A stretch of 64,000 nucleotides of DNA from JAYZDF01 sp036337945 (GTDB lineage Bacteria > Myxococcota > Kuafuiibacteriia > Kuafuiibacteriales > Kuafuiibacteriaceae). Each line of letters begins with the position of its first letter. Position 1 is the first letter of the stretch. The translations under genes were made by a program, and so were the position numbers. The notes under the pieces were generated by a model, which saw nothing but the letters and a program-made list of their open reading frames with translations, searched no databases and was not told the DNA's origin. This document shows positions 35,458 to 44,274 of the stretch, one piece after another. The stretch covers positions 21,970 to 85,969 of the forward strand of contig JAYZDF010000093.1 in NCBI GenBank assembly GCA_036337945.1. The letters run 5' to 3'.

Positions 35458-36381
35458 ATGCACGTACGGAAACAATCTGAGCCATCTGCGGAAAACACGG
35501 AAATCACGCCGCCTCCCCTGCCGAGAAGAAGCCGAAAATCAAAAAGACCTATACGATCGGATTCTCACTTGAAGGCGATCATGACGGATACACCACAACG
35601 GGAACTTTCCGAACTCTCATATGAACCGCAAGTAAAGCGTTCTAAAGCTGAACAAAACGTACCGAAGGTCTTCGAACTGGAACAAATTGCGGAGTGTGCA
35701 GCGCAGGAAGACTCCGTTTTACTCAAAGCATTGAAACTCCGCCGTAATCCACTGGAGCGGCTGATTCAATCGACGTCGAAATTAGGAGCACAGATCAAAC
35801 GGAAAATGCGCCAAACTTATCGGGCAATCCGAGTTCACAGTGAGACGAATCTCGAAAGCCTTGCAAGCGAACCAATGGACAAAATGAAGAAGTATCAAAG
35901 CATATTCATTGGCGCAGCAATCGCACTTAGTATGTTTTTTGTTGGGTTTTCTTTAGTTTCGTCTAACTCCACCTATCCAGAATCGGGCGCTATTACTGCT
36001 ACGCCTCCGCCCCTAAAGTTGGATGACATACCTCTCGATTACCACCCGCCAGCAAGTCCATCACCTACCGTGCAAGCTGCTGATAAATCTTATACTGCAG
36101 AAATAGCGAAAGCCACGTCATCCGTGGCTAGGACCAATCCGGTTTCTATCCCTTCATCTCCAGAAAAAGCCACGACTGCGACCTTTTATACCAGCCGGAA
36201 AACCTGGCTACGAAGCAAGACTTCAAAGAAAGCTATTAAAGTGCTCCGTCTACGGAAAAATGCGCGAATCACGACGCATCCCGAATTTCCCACGAAGGAA
36301 GGATGGGCGTTAGCGACCACAAAGCGGGGTCATATTGGTTTTGTAATGAAGAAGTATCTGAAAAAACGGGCTATCAGGTAG
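35458..36381 (+). CDS. Membrane protein with C-terminal SH3-like domain
   Basis: With the ATG at 35458 the protein has 307 residues. A polar, basic N-terminal half (about 145 residues, TPPPLPRRSRKSKR) precedes one transmembrane helix (SIFIGAAIALSMFFVGFSLV), a Pro/Ser/Thr-rich linker and a basic C-terminal domain. That domain, around KTWLRSKTSKKAIKVLRLRK and ending 'HIGFVMKKYLKK', looks like a bacterial SH3. SH3b modules often bind cell wall. The N-terminus is probably cytoplasmic and the SH3 periplasmic. I do not recognise the family; the SH3 call is tentative. Confidence 0.6.
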   Translation: MHVRKQSEPSAENTEITPPPLPRRSRKSKRPIRSDSHLKAIMTDTPQRELSELSYEPQVKRSKAEQNVPKVFELEQIAECAAQEDSVLLKALKLRRNPLERLIQSTSKLGAQIKRKMRQTYRAIRVHSETNLESLASEPMDKMKKYQSIFIGAAIALSMFFVGFSLVSSNSTYPESGAITATPPPLKLDDIPLDYHPPASPSPTVQAADKSYTAEIAKATSSVARTNPVSIPSSPEKATTATFYTSRKTWLRSKTSKKAIKVLRLRKNARITTHPEFPTKEGWALATTKRGHIGFVMKKYLKKRAIR

Positions 36382-36475
36382 AAACTATCCGTAAATATGC
36401 GCTGTCACTGGGTACGAGTCCACGAATAAATTGTCAGGTGCATGACAGTCACGGTTTGTGCTAGCGTTTGCACTC

Positions 36476-37546
36476 ATGGCAAAGAGATCAAAGCGTCGAA
36501 GCCGCACTGTAAATGATATGCAACTCATAATTAGGGAAGTCATGCCTAAGGATGCGCAACCGCTGCTTGGTCTAGCAAAGCACCTGAACTCCGTGAATCT
36601 TCAGAACAATGCTCAAGAACTCACCGGCACAGTAAGGCGTGCTCGGGATAGCTTCACAGGGAAAGTAAAAGACGTATCCCGGCGGGAATACTTGTTCGTC
36701 TTAGAAGACCAACGTTCCGGACAATTATTTGGAACTGCGAGTATCATTGCTCAACATGGTCATCCAGATGCACCTCATATTTATTTCGATGTTATTCCCG
36801 ACGAACGCTATTCTCTAACTCTAGACCGGCATTTCGAGCACACTTGTCTTCGATTGGGCTTTAATTATCGAGGTCCCACTGAAATTGGTGGTTTAGTACT
36901 TGACCCTGAACTGAGAGGTTTAGGCACAGGTAAACTGCTGAGCTACGTACGTTTCTTGTTTATCGCAATGTATCGCGACCGATTCCAAAACCAAGTGATC
37001 GCAGAGCTCATGCCGCCCCTGACAAAAGATGGTCGTTCACTTCTATGGGACCACTTAGGGCGGCATTTTACAGGTCTCGATTATCAAGACGCGGATAAAC
37101 TATCTGCCCAAAATAAAGAGTTTATCACATCATTATTTCCGCACTCTGCAATCTTCGCATCACTCCTTCCTGAGAGGGTTCGAAAAATGATTGGTCAGGT
37201 CGGGCCCGAGACGCGAAATGTTCGAGGGATGCTGGAATCAATAGGATTTTCATATTCCCACAGAATTGATCCCTTCGATGGCGGTCCTCACTTTGAGGCA
37301 TACACAGATCACATTTCTTTAGTTGCACAAACCCGTTCGTATCAGCTTGCTGATGGGACTTTTCAACCGTTGAAAAATGATCCAGTCGCCTTGATTGGTC
37401 TAGGTCAAAGAAACGGACCGACAAAGTTTCGCGCAATGCGCACCAAAGTCAGGTACTCGGAAAACAGTGTTCAACTTCCTGCGGACGTGAAGAAAGCTAT
37501 GAGAATCAAGGCTGCAGACGAGCTTTGGATTTTGCCACTTAGCTAA
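36476..37546 (+). CDS. Arginine N-succinyltransferase (AstA/AruG)-like acyltransferase
   Basis: The product is 356 residues from this ATG, or 342 from an ATG at 36518 where family similarity begins (MQLIIREVMPKDA). It follows AstA throughout: 'REYLFVLEDQRSGQLFGTASI', 'TEIGGLVLDPELRGLGTGKLL', 'VIAELMPPLTKDGRSLLWDHLGRHF', 'ESIGFSY' and 'DPFDGGPHFEA'. AstA transfers succinyl-CoA to arginine in the AST degradation pathway. No other ast gene is in the window, so the substrate is uncertain. Its stop is only four bases from the convergent yeaH stop. Confidence 0.82.
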   Translation: MAKRSKRRSRTVNDMQLIIREVMPKDAQPLLGLAKHLNSVNLQNNAQELTGTVRRARDSFTGKVKDVSRREYLFVLEDQRSGQLFGTASIIAQHGHPDAPHIYFDVIPDERYSLTLDRHFEHTCLRLGFNYRGPTEIGGLVLDPELRGLGTGKLLSYVRFLFIAMYRDRFQNQVIAELMPPLTKDGRSLLWDHLGRHFTGLDYQDADKLSAQNKEFITSLFPHSAIFASLLPERVRKMIGQVGPETRNVRGMLESIGFSYSHRIDPFDGGPHFEAYTDHISLVAQTRSYQLADGTFQPLKNDPVALIGLGQRNGPTKFRAMRTKVRYSENSVQLPADVKKAMRIKAADELWILPLS

Positions 37547-37550
37547 ACAC

Positions 37551-38669
37551 TCAGTGTCCGGCTCCGAGAAAGTCACGAATTGAACCGTAAATAGCTTCTT
37601 TATCTTTAATTTCGCTCAGGACGACTGGATTATCGTCAGACTCACTAAAGGCACTTCGTAGATCTTTTATAAACTGGCCGGAGCCATATGGACTTTCAAC
37701 CTGTCCGTAACAAAACATATTCACGTTCGGTAACATTTTTTCGCGAAGAAGCTGAATGCACTGATTACTATCATCTGCCGACCAGTTATCTCCATCCGAG
37801 AAATGAAACGGATAAATATTCCATTCAGATGACGGATATTCTGACTCCAAGATATTCCAACAAAGTTTATACGCTGAAGAAATCATTGTTCCGCCCGATT
37901 CGCGAGTGTGAAAAAAGGTCTCTCGGTCAACCTCCTTCGCCATAGCATCGTGGATGATATAGCGAGACTCGAGACCTTTGTATTGAGACCTGAGCCACGT
38001 ATCGAGCCAAAAGGATTCAATTCGAACAATCTCTTTTTGTTCGTCACCCATCGAGCCTGAAACATCCATCATATAGACGATGACTGCATTTGCCTGAGGT
38101 TCAACCACCTCTTTCCAAGAACGATACCTCATGTCTCGTTTATGAGGAATGACGATCGGGTTGTCAGGATTGTAGGTACCCGTCGCAATATTTCGTCTCA
38201 GCGCTTGCTTGAATGTACGTTTGAAATGTCTGAGCGAATCAGGACCTGTCGAATTTATGTCCGAATATTTATAACGCACATCTTCAATCCGCTCCTTTCC
38301 TTTAGGTTGAATATTAGGAAGCTCAAGTTCGTCTCCAAGCATTTGGGCGAGTTCATCCATGCTCACGTCTACTTCCAGAGAATGCTCGCCTGCTTGATCT
38401 CCAGCCTCCCCGGTGCCGTCACCGGGCTCTACTTGGCCTGGCTGCAGAGATTGACCAACTTCACCTTCACCTTGACCAACACCGCCGGTGTCACGATGAC
38501 CAAATTTGAAGCGAGGTAAATCGATAGAAGGTACAGGAATCGATATCAGGTCCTTACCTTGTTTACCGATCATCTCTCCTTTCTGAATATACTTCTTGAG
38601 GTTTTGCTTAATTTTCCCACGGACAATTTCTTTGAATCGAGTATGGTCCGCATCGATCTTTAAACTCAT
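37551..38669 (-). CDS. yeaH: YeaH/YhbH family protein (DUF444, VWA-like)
   Basis: The 372-residue protein matches DUF444: an N-terminal 'RFKEIVRGKIKQNLKKYI', a glycine-rich GGVGQGEGEVGQ linker, 'ELELPNIQPKG', and a VWA-type metal site VYMMDVSGSMGDEQKE near residues 195-210. Partners in enterobacteria are YeaG (PrkA) and YcgB (SpoVR) in nutrient-stress responses. Here prkA lies upstream on the same strand, but with three genes inserted. No SpoVR was seen. Confidence 0.9.
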   Translation of the reverse strand: MSLKIDADHTRFKEIVRGKIKQNLKKYIQKGEMIGKQGKDLISIPVPSIDLPRFKFGHRDTGGVGQGEGEVGQSLQPGQVEPGDGTGEAGDQAGEHSLEVDVSMDELAQMLGDELELPNIQPKGKERIEDVRYKYSDINSTGPDSLRHFKRTFKQALRRNIATGTYNPDNPIVIPHKRDMRYRSWKEVVEPQANAVIVYMMDVSGSMGDEQKEIVRIESFWLDTWLRSQYKGLESRYIIHDAMAKEVDRETFFHTRESGGTMISSAYKLCWNILESEYPSSEWNIYPFHFSDGDNWSADDSNQCIQLLREKMLPNVNMFCYGQVESPYGSGQFIKDLRSAFSESDDNPVVLSEIKDKEAIYGSIRDFLGAGH

Positions 38670-38696
38670 GCGCCCTTATTTTAGCACAGCACGAGG

Positions 38697-39131
38697 CTAA
38701 CGATGGAGGCTACGAGCAAATGTCATCAAAGAATCTCGCGCTCGATTTCCCTTAGTGGGATATTCGAACCCACCACCATGACCGCCGACCATCGCTAATC
38801 TTTGCGCGGCCGCGTCGAATGAAAGAATACTATCTTTAATTTGCTCTGCCGTGAGTGTTCGGTTCGAAAGAGCCTCTCGAAGCTGAACCAACACATCATC
38901 GACCGCGCGATAACTGAGCTTTCCCTTGGCAAGAGCAAGCGCGAGCAACTGATTGAGTCCCGCTGCGTCTAGAGCTTGGACAGATTTTTCCGCCTTGGTA
39001 ATTCCAGCAGCCTTCATCGCAACCAAAAGTTCCTGACTAACGGCCTCTCCGGCAAGGCGAAGTGCCTCTTTCGGATCATCGGAAGCTGTTGCCTGCTCCA
39101 GCAACGAACGGGTCTGTGACTTTTCGGACAT
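38697..39131 (-). CDS. Small helical protein of unknown function in the prkA-yeaH locus
   Basis: The 144-residue, soluble, mostly helical protein has no recognisable family: Ala/Leu-rich helices (LNQLLALALAKGKLSYRAVD) and a terminal GGHGGGFEYPTKGNRARDS segment. It begins three bases after the stop of the preceding small gene and ends 27 bases before yeaH, so it is part of that operon. No signal peptide, membrane helix or catalytic motif is visible. Confidence 0.7.
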   Translation of the reverse strand: MSEKSQTRSLLEQATASDDPKEALRLAGEAVSQELLVAMKAAGITKAEKSVQALDAAGLNQLLALALAKGKLSYRAVDDVLVQLREALSNRTLTAEQIKDSILSFDAAAQRLAMVGGHGGGFEYPTKGNRARDSLMTFARSLHR

Positions 39132-39134
39132 AAA

Positions 39135-39521
39135 CTAGTTCTGAAGAGCTTGTTGGAGGGGAGCTTGCAGCGCGAGAACGTCTTTTAGCGCTTCGGGATT
39201 TTTCATCGAGCGAAGCAGTTGAGCAGCATTTGGCTCTCGAAGTGCACCTGTTCGCCGGCCTCGACCGCGCGGTTTCGCGGCCCGGGCTCCGATCTGTGCC
39301 TTGAGCAGACCACCTGCGTTATCAAGTGCCTGCTGAGCTGTAGGGGCAATGCCTTGTCCTATTCGAACCTGCTGGGTGGTCGTCTGGTCGGCTTGCGCCT
39401 GTTGCGCGCCTCCGACCGACTTTTCGGATACACTAGGAGAAGGCCCTAGCGGATCGTTTGTTACTTTCGATGGGACCTGTGACTGTACCTGGAACGTTTT
39501 CGGACTTGTTTTATTAACCAT
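39135..39521 (-). CDS. Small Gln-rich, basic protein of unknown function in the prkA-yeaH locus
   Basis: The 128-residue protein has a disordered N-terminal half rich in Gln, Ser and Thr, an AAKPRGRGRRTGALREP basic patch and a C-terminal helix (LLRSMKNPEALKDVLAL). AAGGGG about ten bases upstream supports the ATG. The Arg/Gly patch could bind nucleic acid or an acidic protein, but that is only inference. No family recognised. Confidence 0.65.
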   Translation of the reverse strand: MVNKTSPKTFQVQSQVPSKVTNDPLGPSPSVSEKSVGGAQQAQADQTTTQQVRIGQGIAPTAQQALDNAGGLLKAQIGARAAKPRGRGRRTGALREPNAAQLLRSMKNPEALKDVLALQAPLQQALQN

Positions 39522-39628
39522 AAATATACCCCTTAGGCGCAGAAAATCCTACCATGACAGACATTACGAATTCCAGCCAATTCGGACACGAGACCCACGC
39601 ATCGCGTTGGTCGATGTGCGTTTACCCT

Positions 39629-41365
39629 TTATTTTGAACAGGAGAACGACGCAGCTTTCGTTTCTCTTAGCCGAGCGATTTCATCTAGCACGACTTTACC
39701 ATTGCAGACGACGCTGATGCTTTTGTTGCCCTCAGTAAAACCCTTACTACTGAGAGGCGTTCGGCCCGCACACTCGCCATCCAGTAAAACTGCGCATCCT
39801 TTCGAACATTTCTTCAGTTCTAGAATTGCTGGGCCATCGGCCAATGCAGACGTTTTGCACTTCTCCGCTGCACTTATCACCTCTTGATCGGGTTCGAAAT
39901 CTAGCGTCAAACCTCGCGGCCCCGTAATCCCACCGGAACCCGGCAATGCATGATGAGGCCGAGCACTCTGCTTATTTTTTTTGGACTTCGGTTTCGAAGA
40001 TTTTTTGACCAGTTTTTGAACAGATTTTTTCTTTGCTTCCTTCACACCCGCATCAGGGTTCGATTTTGTTGCAGGTATTTGAACCCCGGAATCAGTTTCG
40101 AGGGTCTCTTCGCTTATGCCTGTGTCCGCTGTCTGTGCGGTAGGAATCACTGCGACAGGCTGGGGCTTTTGCAAAACTCCAGAATCAAGCTGTACCGCTA
40201 TCGTCTCGATCGCATCAGCCTTAGTACCATCATCACGGAGTGTCATTGCAGCCACAATCATTAGTGACAGCACAAGTAATCCAACGCCAATAATGGCGCC
40301 CCAAGGCCCCATTCGGCTCGCGGATGGATTTACAACCGTGGACGGAGCCTGCGTATCTGGTAATGTGCCTGTTTCACCGGCGATAGGTAATTCGCTCTGC
40401 GGCAAAAGATTCGCAATCGCGGATTGACCTGGCGCGGTTACTACTCCGGACTCGTACCTCATCTGTTGGTCAACACCCGTCGCAATAATCTTGAGTGCCT
40501 CTACAACGTCTTTAGCCGTTTGAATTCGATGAGATGGGCTCTTCGCCAGACAAGAATCTACGAGCTGCTCCAGCTCAAAGGGAATGCGAAACTCTATCGT
40601 CGAAGAAAGTTTTGGCGGAGGCATTTGAGCGTGCGCACTAAGATACTGAATACTCGTTTGTGCGACAAACGGTGGCTGTCCTACCAAGCACTCGTAAATG
40701 ATTAGACCGAGTGAATACAGATCGCTCCGAGCGTCTACTTCGCCGGTCGCCATCCCCTGCTCTGGTGACATATAACGAGGTGTACCGAAGACCTGACCTG
40801 TGGAGGTTATCCTTGTAGCCTCCTCATCCAAAATACGCGCGATACCAAAATCAAGTACCTTTGCATGCATTTGTCCGCCAACTTCAACCAGAAAGATATT
40901 TCCAGGTTTTAGGTCGCGATGAACAAGACCCGCTTCATGAGCTTCAGCCAAAGAAGACGCTACATCGATGCCTATCTGAATCGCTTCGAGCAACGAAAGA
41001 GGGCCCATGGATTTCAATTGTTCATTGAGAGGTTTGCCGACCAAAAGCTCCATAACCATGATAGCAAGGCCATCATCTGTTTCTCCATAATCTATGAGCT
41101 GAATAGTATTCGGATGGCGTAGCTGACCGATGATTTCTGCTTCTCTGCGAAACCTCTCCCGAACGAGCTCGTTTGAAATGAGATCTCCTCGTAGAACTTT
41201 AACTGCTACCTCGCGACCTACGGTGCTCTGCCGAGCTACATAAACTGCGCCCATTCCGCCCGCACCAATTTTCCGGAGGATTTCGTAACGTTCGAGAAGG
41301 ACTCGACCGAGCATCGGGTCTCTAATTGGTTTTTTTGGGTGGGCCTTTTTATTTTCGTCCGTCAC
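39629..41365 (-). CDS. Membrane Hanks-type Ser/Thr kinase with cysteine-bearing PEGA-like tail
   Basis: The 578-residue protein starts at a GTG 11 bases after prkA. Residues about 25-290 are a kinase: GAGGMGAVYVA, HRDLKPGN, DFG and 'GTPRYMSPEQ'. A transmembrane helix (about 350-375, IIGVGLLVLSLMIVAAM) is followed by a Lys-rich linker (KKSVQKLVKKSSKPKSKK). The tail (about 500-575) contains 'KGCAVLLDGECAGRTPL', a PEGA-like beta-hairpin, and six cysteines that may form disulfides outside the membrane. It sits between prkA and two unknown genes leading to yeaH. Unlike the other kinases here it has the classic HRDLKPGN loop. Confidence 0.88.
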   Translation of the reverse strand: MTDENKKAHPKKPIRDPMLGRVLLERYEILRKIGAGGMGAVYVARQSTVGREVAVKVLRGDLISNELVRERFRREAEIIGQLRHPNTIQLIDYGETDDGLAIMVMELLVGKPLNEQLKSMGPLSLLEAIQIGIDVASSLAEAHEAGLVHRDLKPGNIFLVEVGGQMHAKVLDFGIARILDEEATRITSTGQVFGTPRYMSPEQGMATGEVDARSDLYSLGLIIYECLVGQPPFVAQTSIQYLSAHAQMPPPKLSSTIEFRIPFELEQLVDSCLAKSPSHRIQTAKDVVEALKIIATGVDQQMRYESGVVTAPGQSAIANLLPQSELPIAGETGTLPDTQAPSTVVNPSASRMGPWGAIIGVGLLVLSLMIVAAMTLRDDGTKADAIETIAVQLDSGVLQKPQPVAVIPTAQTADTGISEETLETDSGVQIPATKSNPDAGVKEAKKKSVQKLVKKSSKPKSKKNKQSARPHHALPGSGGITGPRGLTLDFEPDQEVISAAEKCKTSALADGPAILELKKCSKGCAVLLDGECAGRTPLSSKGFTEGNKSISVVCNGKVVLDEIARLRETKAASFSCSK

Positions 41366-41376
41366 TTAGCAACTCG

Positions 41377-43422
41377 TTAGGATTTCGTGTCCCCACGCGC
41401 AAAAATAGAAGCGACGTAATTGAGAACGTCGGTCGCCGACTCTTCGTTATAACCAAAGTTTCGAATCATTCTCTCCTTAACAATGTCGATCTTCTTTTGA
41501 GTTTCCTTATCTACAACTGAGGAAATCAAAGTTGAAAGTTTGATCGAGTCTTTTTGGTCTTCAAACAGTTTGGATTGGAGGGCTTTATACAGTCTCTCAT
41601 TGGTTCGATAATCGAAAGTCTTACCTTCGATCGCGAGTGCCCCAATATAGTTCATAATCTCTCGACGGAAATCATCTTTGCCGCCTTCAGAAATTTCTAT
41701 TTTTTCCTCAATCGAGCGCATTAATCTTTCATCTGGTTCTTCGTCCTGACCAGTATATTTATTCTTTACGCGCTCTCTTTGAGTGTAGGCTTTTACATTG
41801 TCGATATAATTCGCACACAATTTCGCCAGCGCATCTTCGTCAGCAGATATTGCCGTTTGAACCTCTTTTTTTACGAGATCTTCGTACTCTTTTTTGACCT
41901 CACTCATGAGATCTCGATAACGTTTTCTATCCTCTTCTCCTTTAATGAGAGAGTGATTCCTAAGGCCTGCCTCTAGGGCATTCATCACCAGGAATGGATT
42001 GAGGTGCCCATCAGATTTCTCTGATACAAGAGCGTTCGAAATCTTATCCTGAACGTATCTTGGAGAGATACCATCCATGCCTTCGCGGTTCGCTTCTTTA
42101 CGCAGCTCTTTTACGTTGTCCTCTGTGTAACCATGGAGAACTTTTCCGTTGTACAGCTTCATTTTTTGCATCAACGTAAGATTATGCTTCTTGGGCGGCT
42201 CAAGCCTCGTCATCAAAGCCCACATCGCAGCTACTTCGAGTGTATGAGGTGCGATATGTTTTTTGATTTTTTCTGAGTTGTAATCTTTTGCGTAAATCTT
42301 CATCTCCTCATCCAGTTTTGTAATATAAGGAATGTCGATTTTCACCGTGCGATCACGGAGTGCTTCCATGAACTCGTTGTTGAGGAGTTTCTTATATTCA
42401 GCTTCATTCGTATGCCCGATGATCACTTCGTCGATTTCAGTTTGCGCAAACTTCTTCGGCTTAATCTTATGTTCCTGAGAAGCGGAAAGAAGGTCATACA
42501 AGAATGCAACGTCGAGTTTCAAAACCTCGATAAACTCTATGACGCCTCGGTTGGCAATATTAAATTCTCCATCAAAGTTGAAGGCGCGTGGGTCAGAGTC
42601 AGAACCAAAAACGGCGATCTTACGATAATTGATATCTCCAGTAAGTTCCGTCGAATCTTGGTTCTTCTCGTCTTTTGGTTGAAAGGTCCCAATTCCAACT
42701 CGATCTTTTTCAGTCAGTAGAAGCCTTACAACGACGATGTGCTGCATGACTTTTGACCAGTCTCCGCCATAATGCTTCATCAGCTCTCTGAAGATAAAGC
42801 GACAAGCGGGGTTAATGTCTCCACGGATTTGAACAGGATAAGGCAACTTCTCCCTTAGACCGAGTTCTTCGAATACCTTCTCTCGCCATTCTTCGGGAAT
42901 GAGCTTGAGTGGCTCCTCATTCATTGGGCAGCGAAATGTTGTCTCCCCTCCAGCAACGTGCTTGAGTTCTTCAGGCAATCGCCATTCCCAGGTATACAAA
43001 GCCCCTTCGTCAAGTTGTGAATATCGCTCTAGCCCCTTCTTGATCATTCGAACAATCGTTGATTTCGAGGAACCGACTGGCCCGTGTAGTAACAAGACTC
43101 TCTTCTCGGTGCCGTAACCGAAGGCTGCCGACTTAAAGACGTTCACAAGTCGCATCAATGGGATGTCGAGACCATAAACTGCGTCTGCTCCTTCATTTTG
43201 TTCATCTCGAAAGAAAGGATATCGAACGAGCTTTTTACGGCTATCGATATACTCTTCGCGACCGTAAGAAAGAATCATATCGTACACACGCTGAAACGCG
43301 GAGCGCGTCACTCCCGGACGCTCCTTTACGATTTCGAGGTACTCATCAAACGTACCCTCCCAATTCAGGTTTCGGTACTGGTCAAGATTCTGAAGTTTTC
43401 CAATCGCTTCGACGTTCGTCAT
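41377..43422 (-). CDS. prkA: PrkA serine protein kinase / AAA+ protein (YeaG)
   Basis: The 681-residue protein matches PrkA/YeaG: 'WEGTFDEYLEIVKERPGVTRSAFQRVYDMI', Walker A HGPVGSSKSTIVRMIK near residue 113, 'GDINPACRFIF', 'IAVFGSDSDPRAFNFDGEFN' and the C-terminal PrkA domain with 'GISPRYVQDKISNAL'. In E. coli YeaG works with YeaH in the general stress response; in Bacillus PrkA affects sporulation, with kinase or Lon-like activities reported. It heads the five-gene block down to yeaH. Confidence 0.95.
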   Translation of the reverse strand: MTNVEAIGKLQNLDQYRNLNWEGTFDEYLEIVKERPGVTRSAFQRVYDMILSYGREEYIDSRKKLVRYPFFRDEQNEGADAVYGLDIPLMRLVNVFKSAAFGYGTEKRVLLLHGPVGSSKSTIVRMIKKGLERYSQLDEGALYTWEWRLPEELKHVAGGETTFRCPMNEEPLKLIPEEWREKVFEELGLREKLPYPVQIRGDINPACRFIFRELMKHYGGDWSKVMQHIVVVRLLLTEKDRVGIGTFQPKDEKNQDSTELTGDINYRKIAVFGSDSDPRAFNFDGEFNIANRGVIEFIEVLKLDVAFLYDLLSASQEHKIKPKKFAQTEIDEVIIGHTNEAEYKKLLNNEFMEALRDRTVKIDIPYITKLDEEMKIYAKDYNSEKIKKHIAPHTLEVAAMWALMTRLEPPKKHNLTLMQKMKLYNGKVLHGYTEDNVKELRKEANREGMDGISPRYVQDKISNALVSEKSDGHLNPFLVMNALEAGLRNHSLIKGEEDRKRYRDLMSEVKKEYEDLVKKEVQTAISADEDALAKLCANYIDNVKAYTQRERVKNKYTGQDEEPDERLMRSIEEKIEISEGGKDDFRREIMNYIGALAIEGKTFDYRTNERLYKALQSKLFEDQKDSIKLSTLISSVVDKETQKKIDIVKERMIRNFGYNEESATDVLNYVASIFARGDTKS

Positions 43423-43455
43423 TGCTTAGGAGCCTAGCCCGAAGCGTGACTGCCT

Positions 43456-44274
43456 TCAATAGCGAGCAAGCGCTCCCGCGATCTTGGCCCTGCGAATGGT
43501 CCAAGAAAACCACAGAAAGGCCAGAGGTACGGTGATTCCAGCAAAAAGGGCTAATCCAATGATCGAATTTTGCTGCGTATTCCAGGAGGCGCCCTGCAAA
43601 AGCCCCAATCGTAAGGCTTCAAGAGTATGAGTGACTGGTAATAAAGCTGCAATCGATTGAACCCAATCGGGCAAAATCTCTTTTGGATAAATGACGCCCG
43701 ATAGAAACCAAGTCAGTCCAGAGACCGCAGCGGTAACGGGATCACCGCGGTGGAAGAGCACGATAAATCCTGCAGAGAAGATCCCTAAGGCTAGAGTGCA
43801 TATCACTGTAAGGATTATCACTAACCCCAGCGCACTTATCGAACCCAATTTGATTTCGATTCCGAATAAGAACACCCCAAAAAAGATGAGTAACACAGAT
43901 CGAAATGAGGTGAACAAGAGAGGATAGAGAGATGAGCCGCCAATAATCACACCGATCGACGCGGGTGTCGTCATCATCGCTTCAAAAGTACCCGTCATCT
44001 GCGCTTGCCTAATCGAGCTCGAAAACGTCCTCAGGGAAAAATCAACATAATTGGAGATGGCAATACCAATCGTCACAAACGCGAAATAGCTGCCGCCGTA
44101 TTTGTCCAAAGAAGCAATGTTGGCTTCTACGTCGCTGAACATCATCGTCAAAAAGAAGAAGGTAATACAAATGGAGAGCATTGCAGTCGCTTGAAAAAAA
44201 AATTGAAGGCGATAGCTGACGGCGACCTTTATGTCGCGTCTGACAAAAGACCAAAGCGTAATGAGCGTCTTCAT
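43456..44274 (-). CDS. ABC-2 type transporter permease
   Basis: The 272-residue protein has six hydrophobic segments and the ABC2 membrane pattern ('GTFEAMMTTPASIGVIIGGSSLYPLL', 'WFLSGVIYPKEILPDWVQ'). It overlaps the ATPase gene by four bases (ATGA), so the two form one exporter. Substrates of this family include drugs, polysaccharides and unknown lipids; none can be assigned here. Confidence 0.9.
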   Translation of the reverse strand: MKTLITLWSFVRRDIKVAVSYRLQFFFQATAMLSICITFFFLTMMFSDVEANIASLDKYGGSYFAFVTIGIAISNYVDFSLRTFSSSIRQAQMTGTFEAMMTTPASIGVIIGGSSLYPLLFTSFRSVLLIFFGVFLFGIEIKLGSISALGLVIILTVICTLALGIFSAGFIVLFHRGDPVTAAVSGLTWFLSGVIYPKEILPDWVQSIAALLPVTHTLEALRLGLLQGASWNTQQNSIIGLALFAGITVPLAFLWFSWTIRRAKIAGALARY

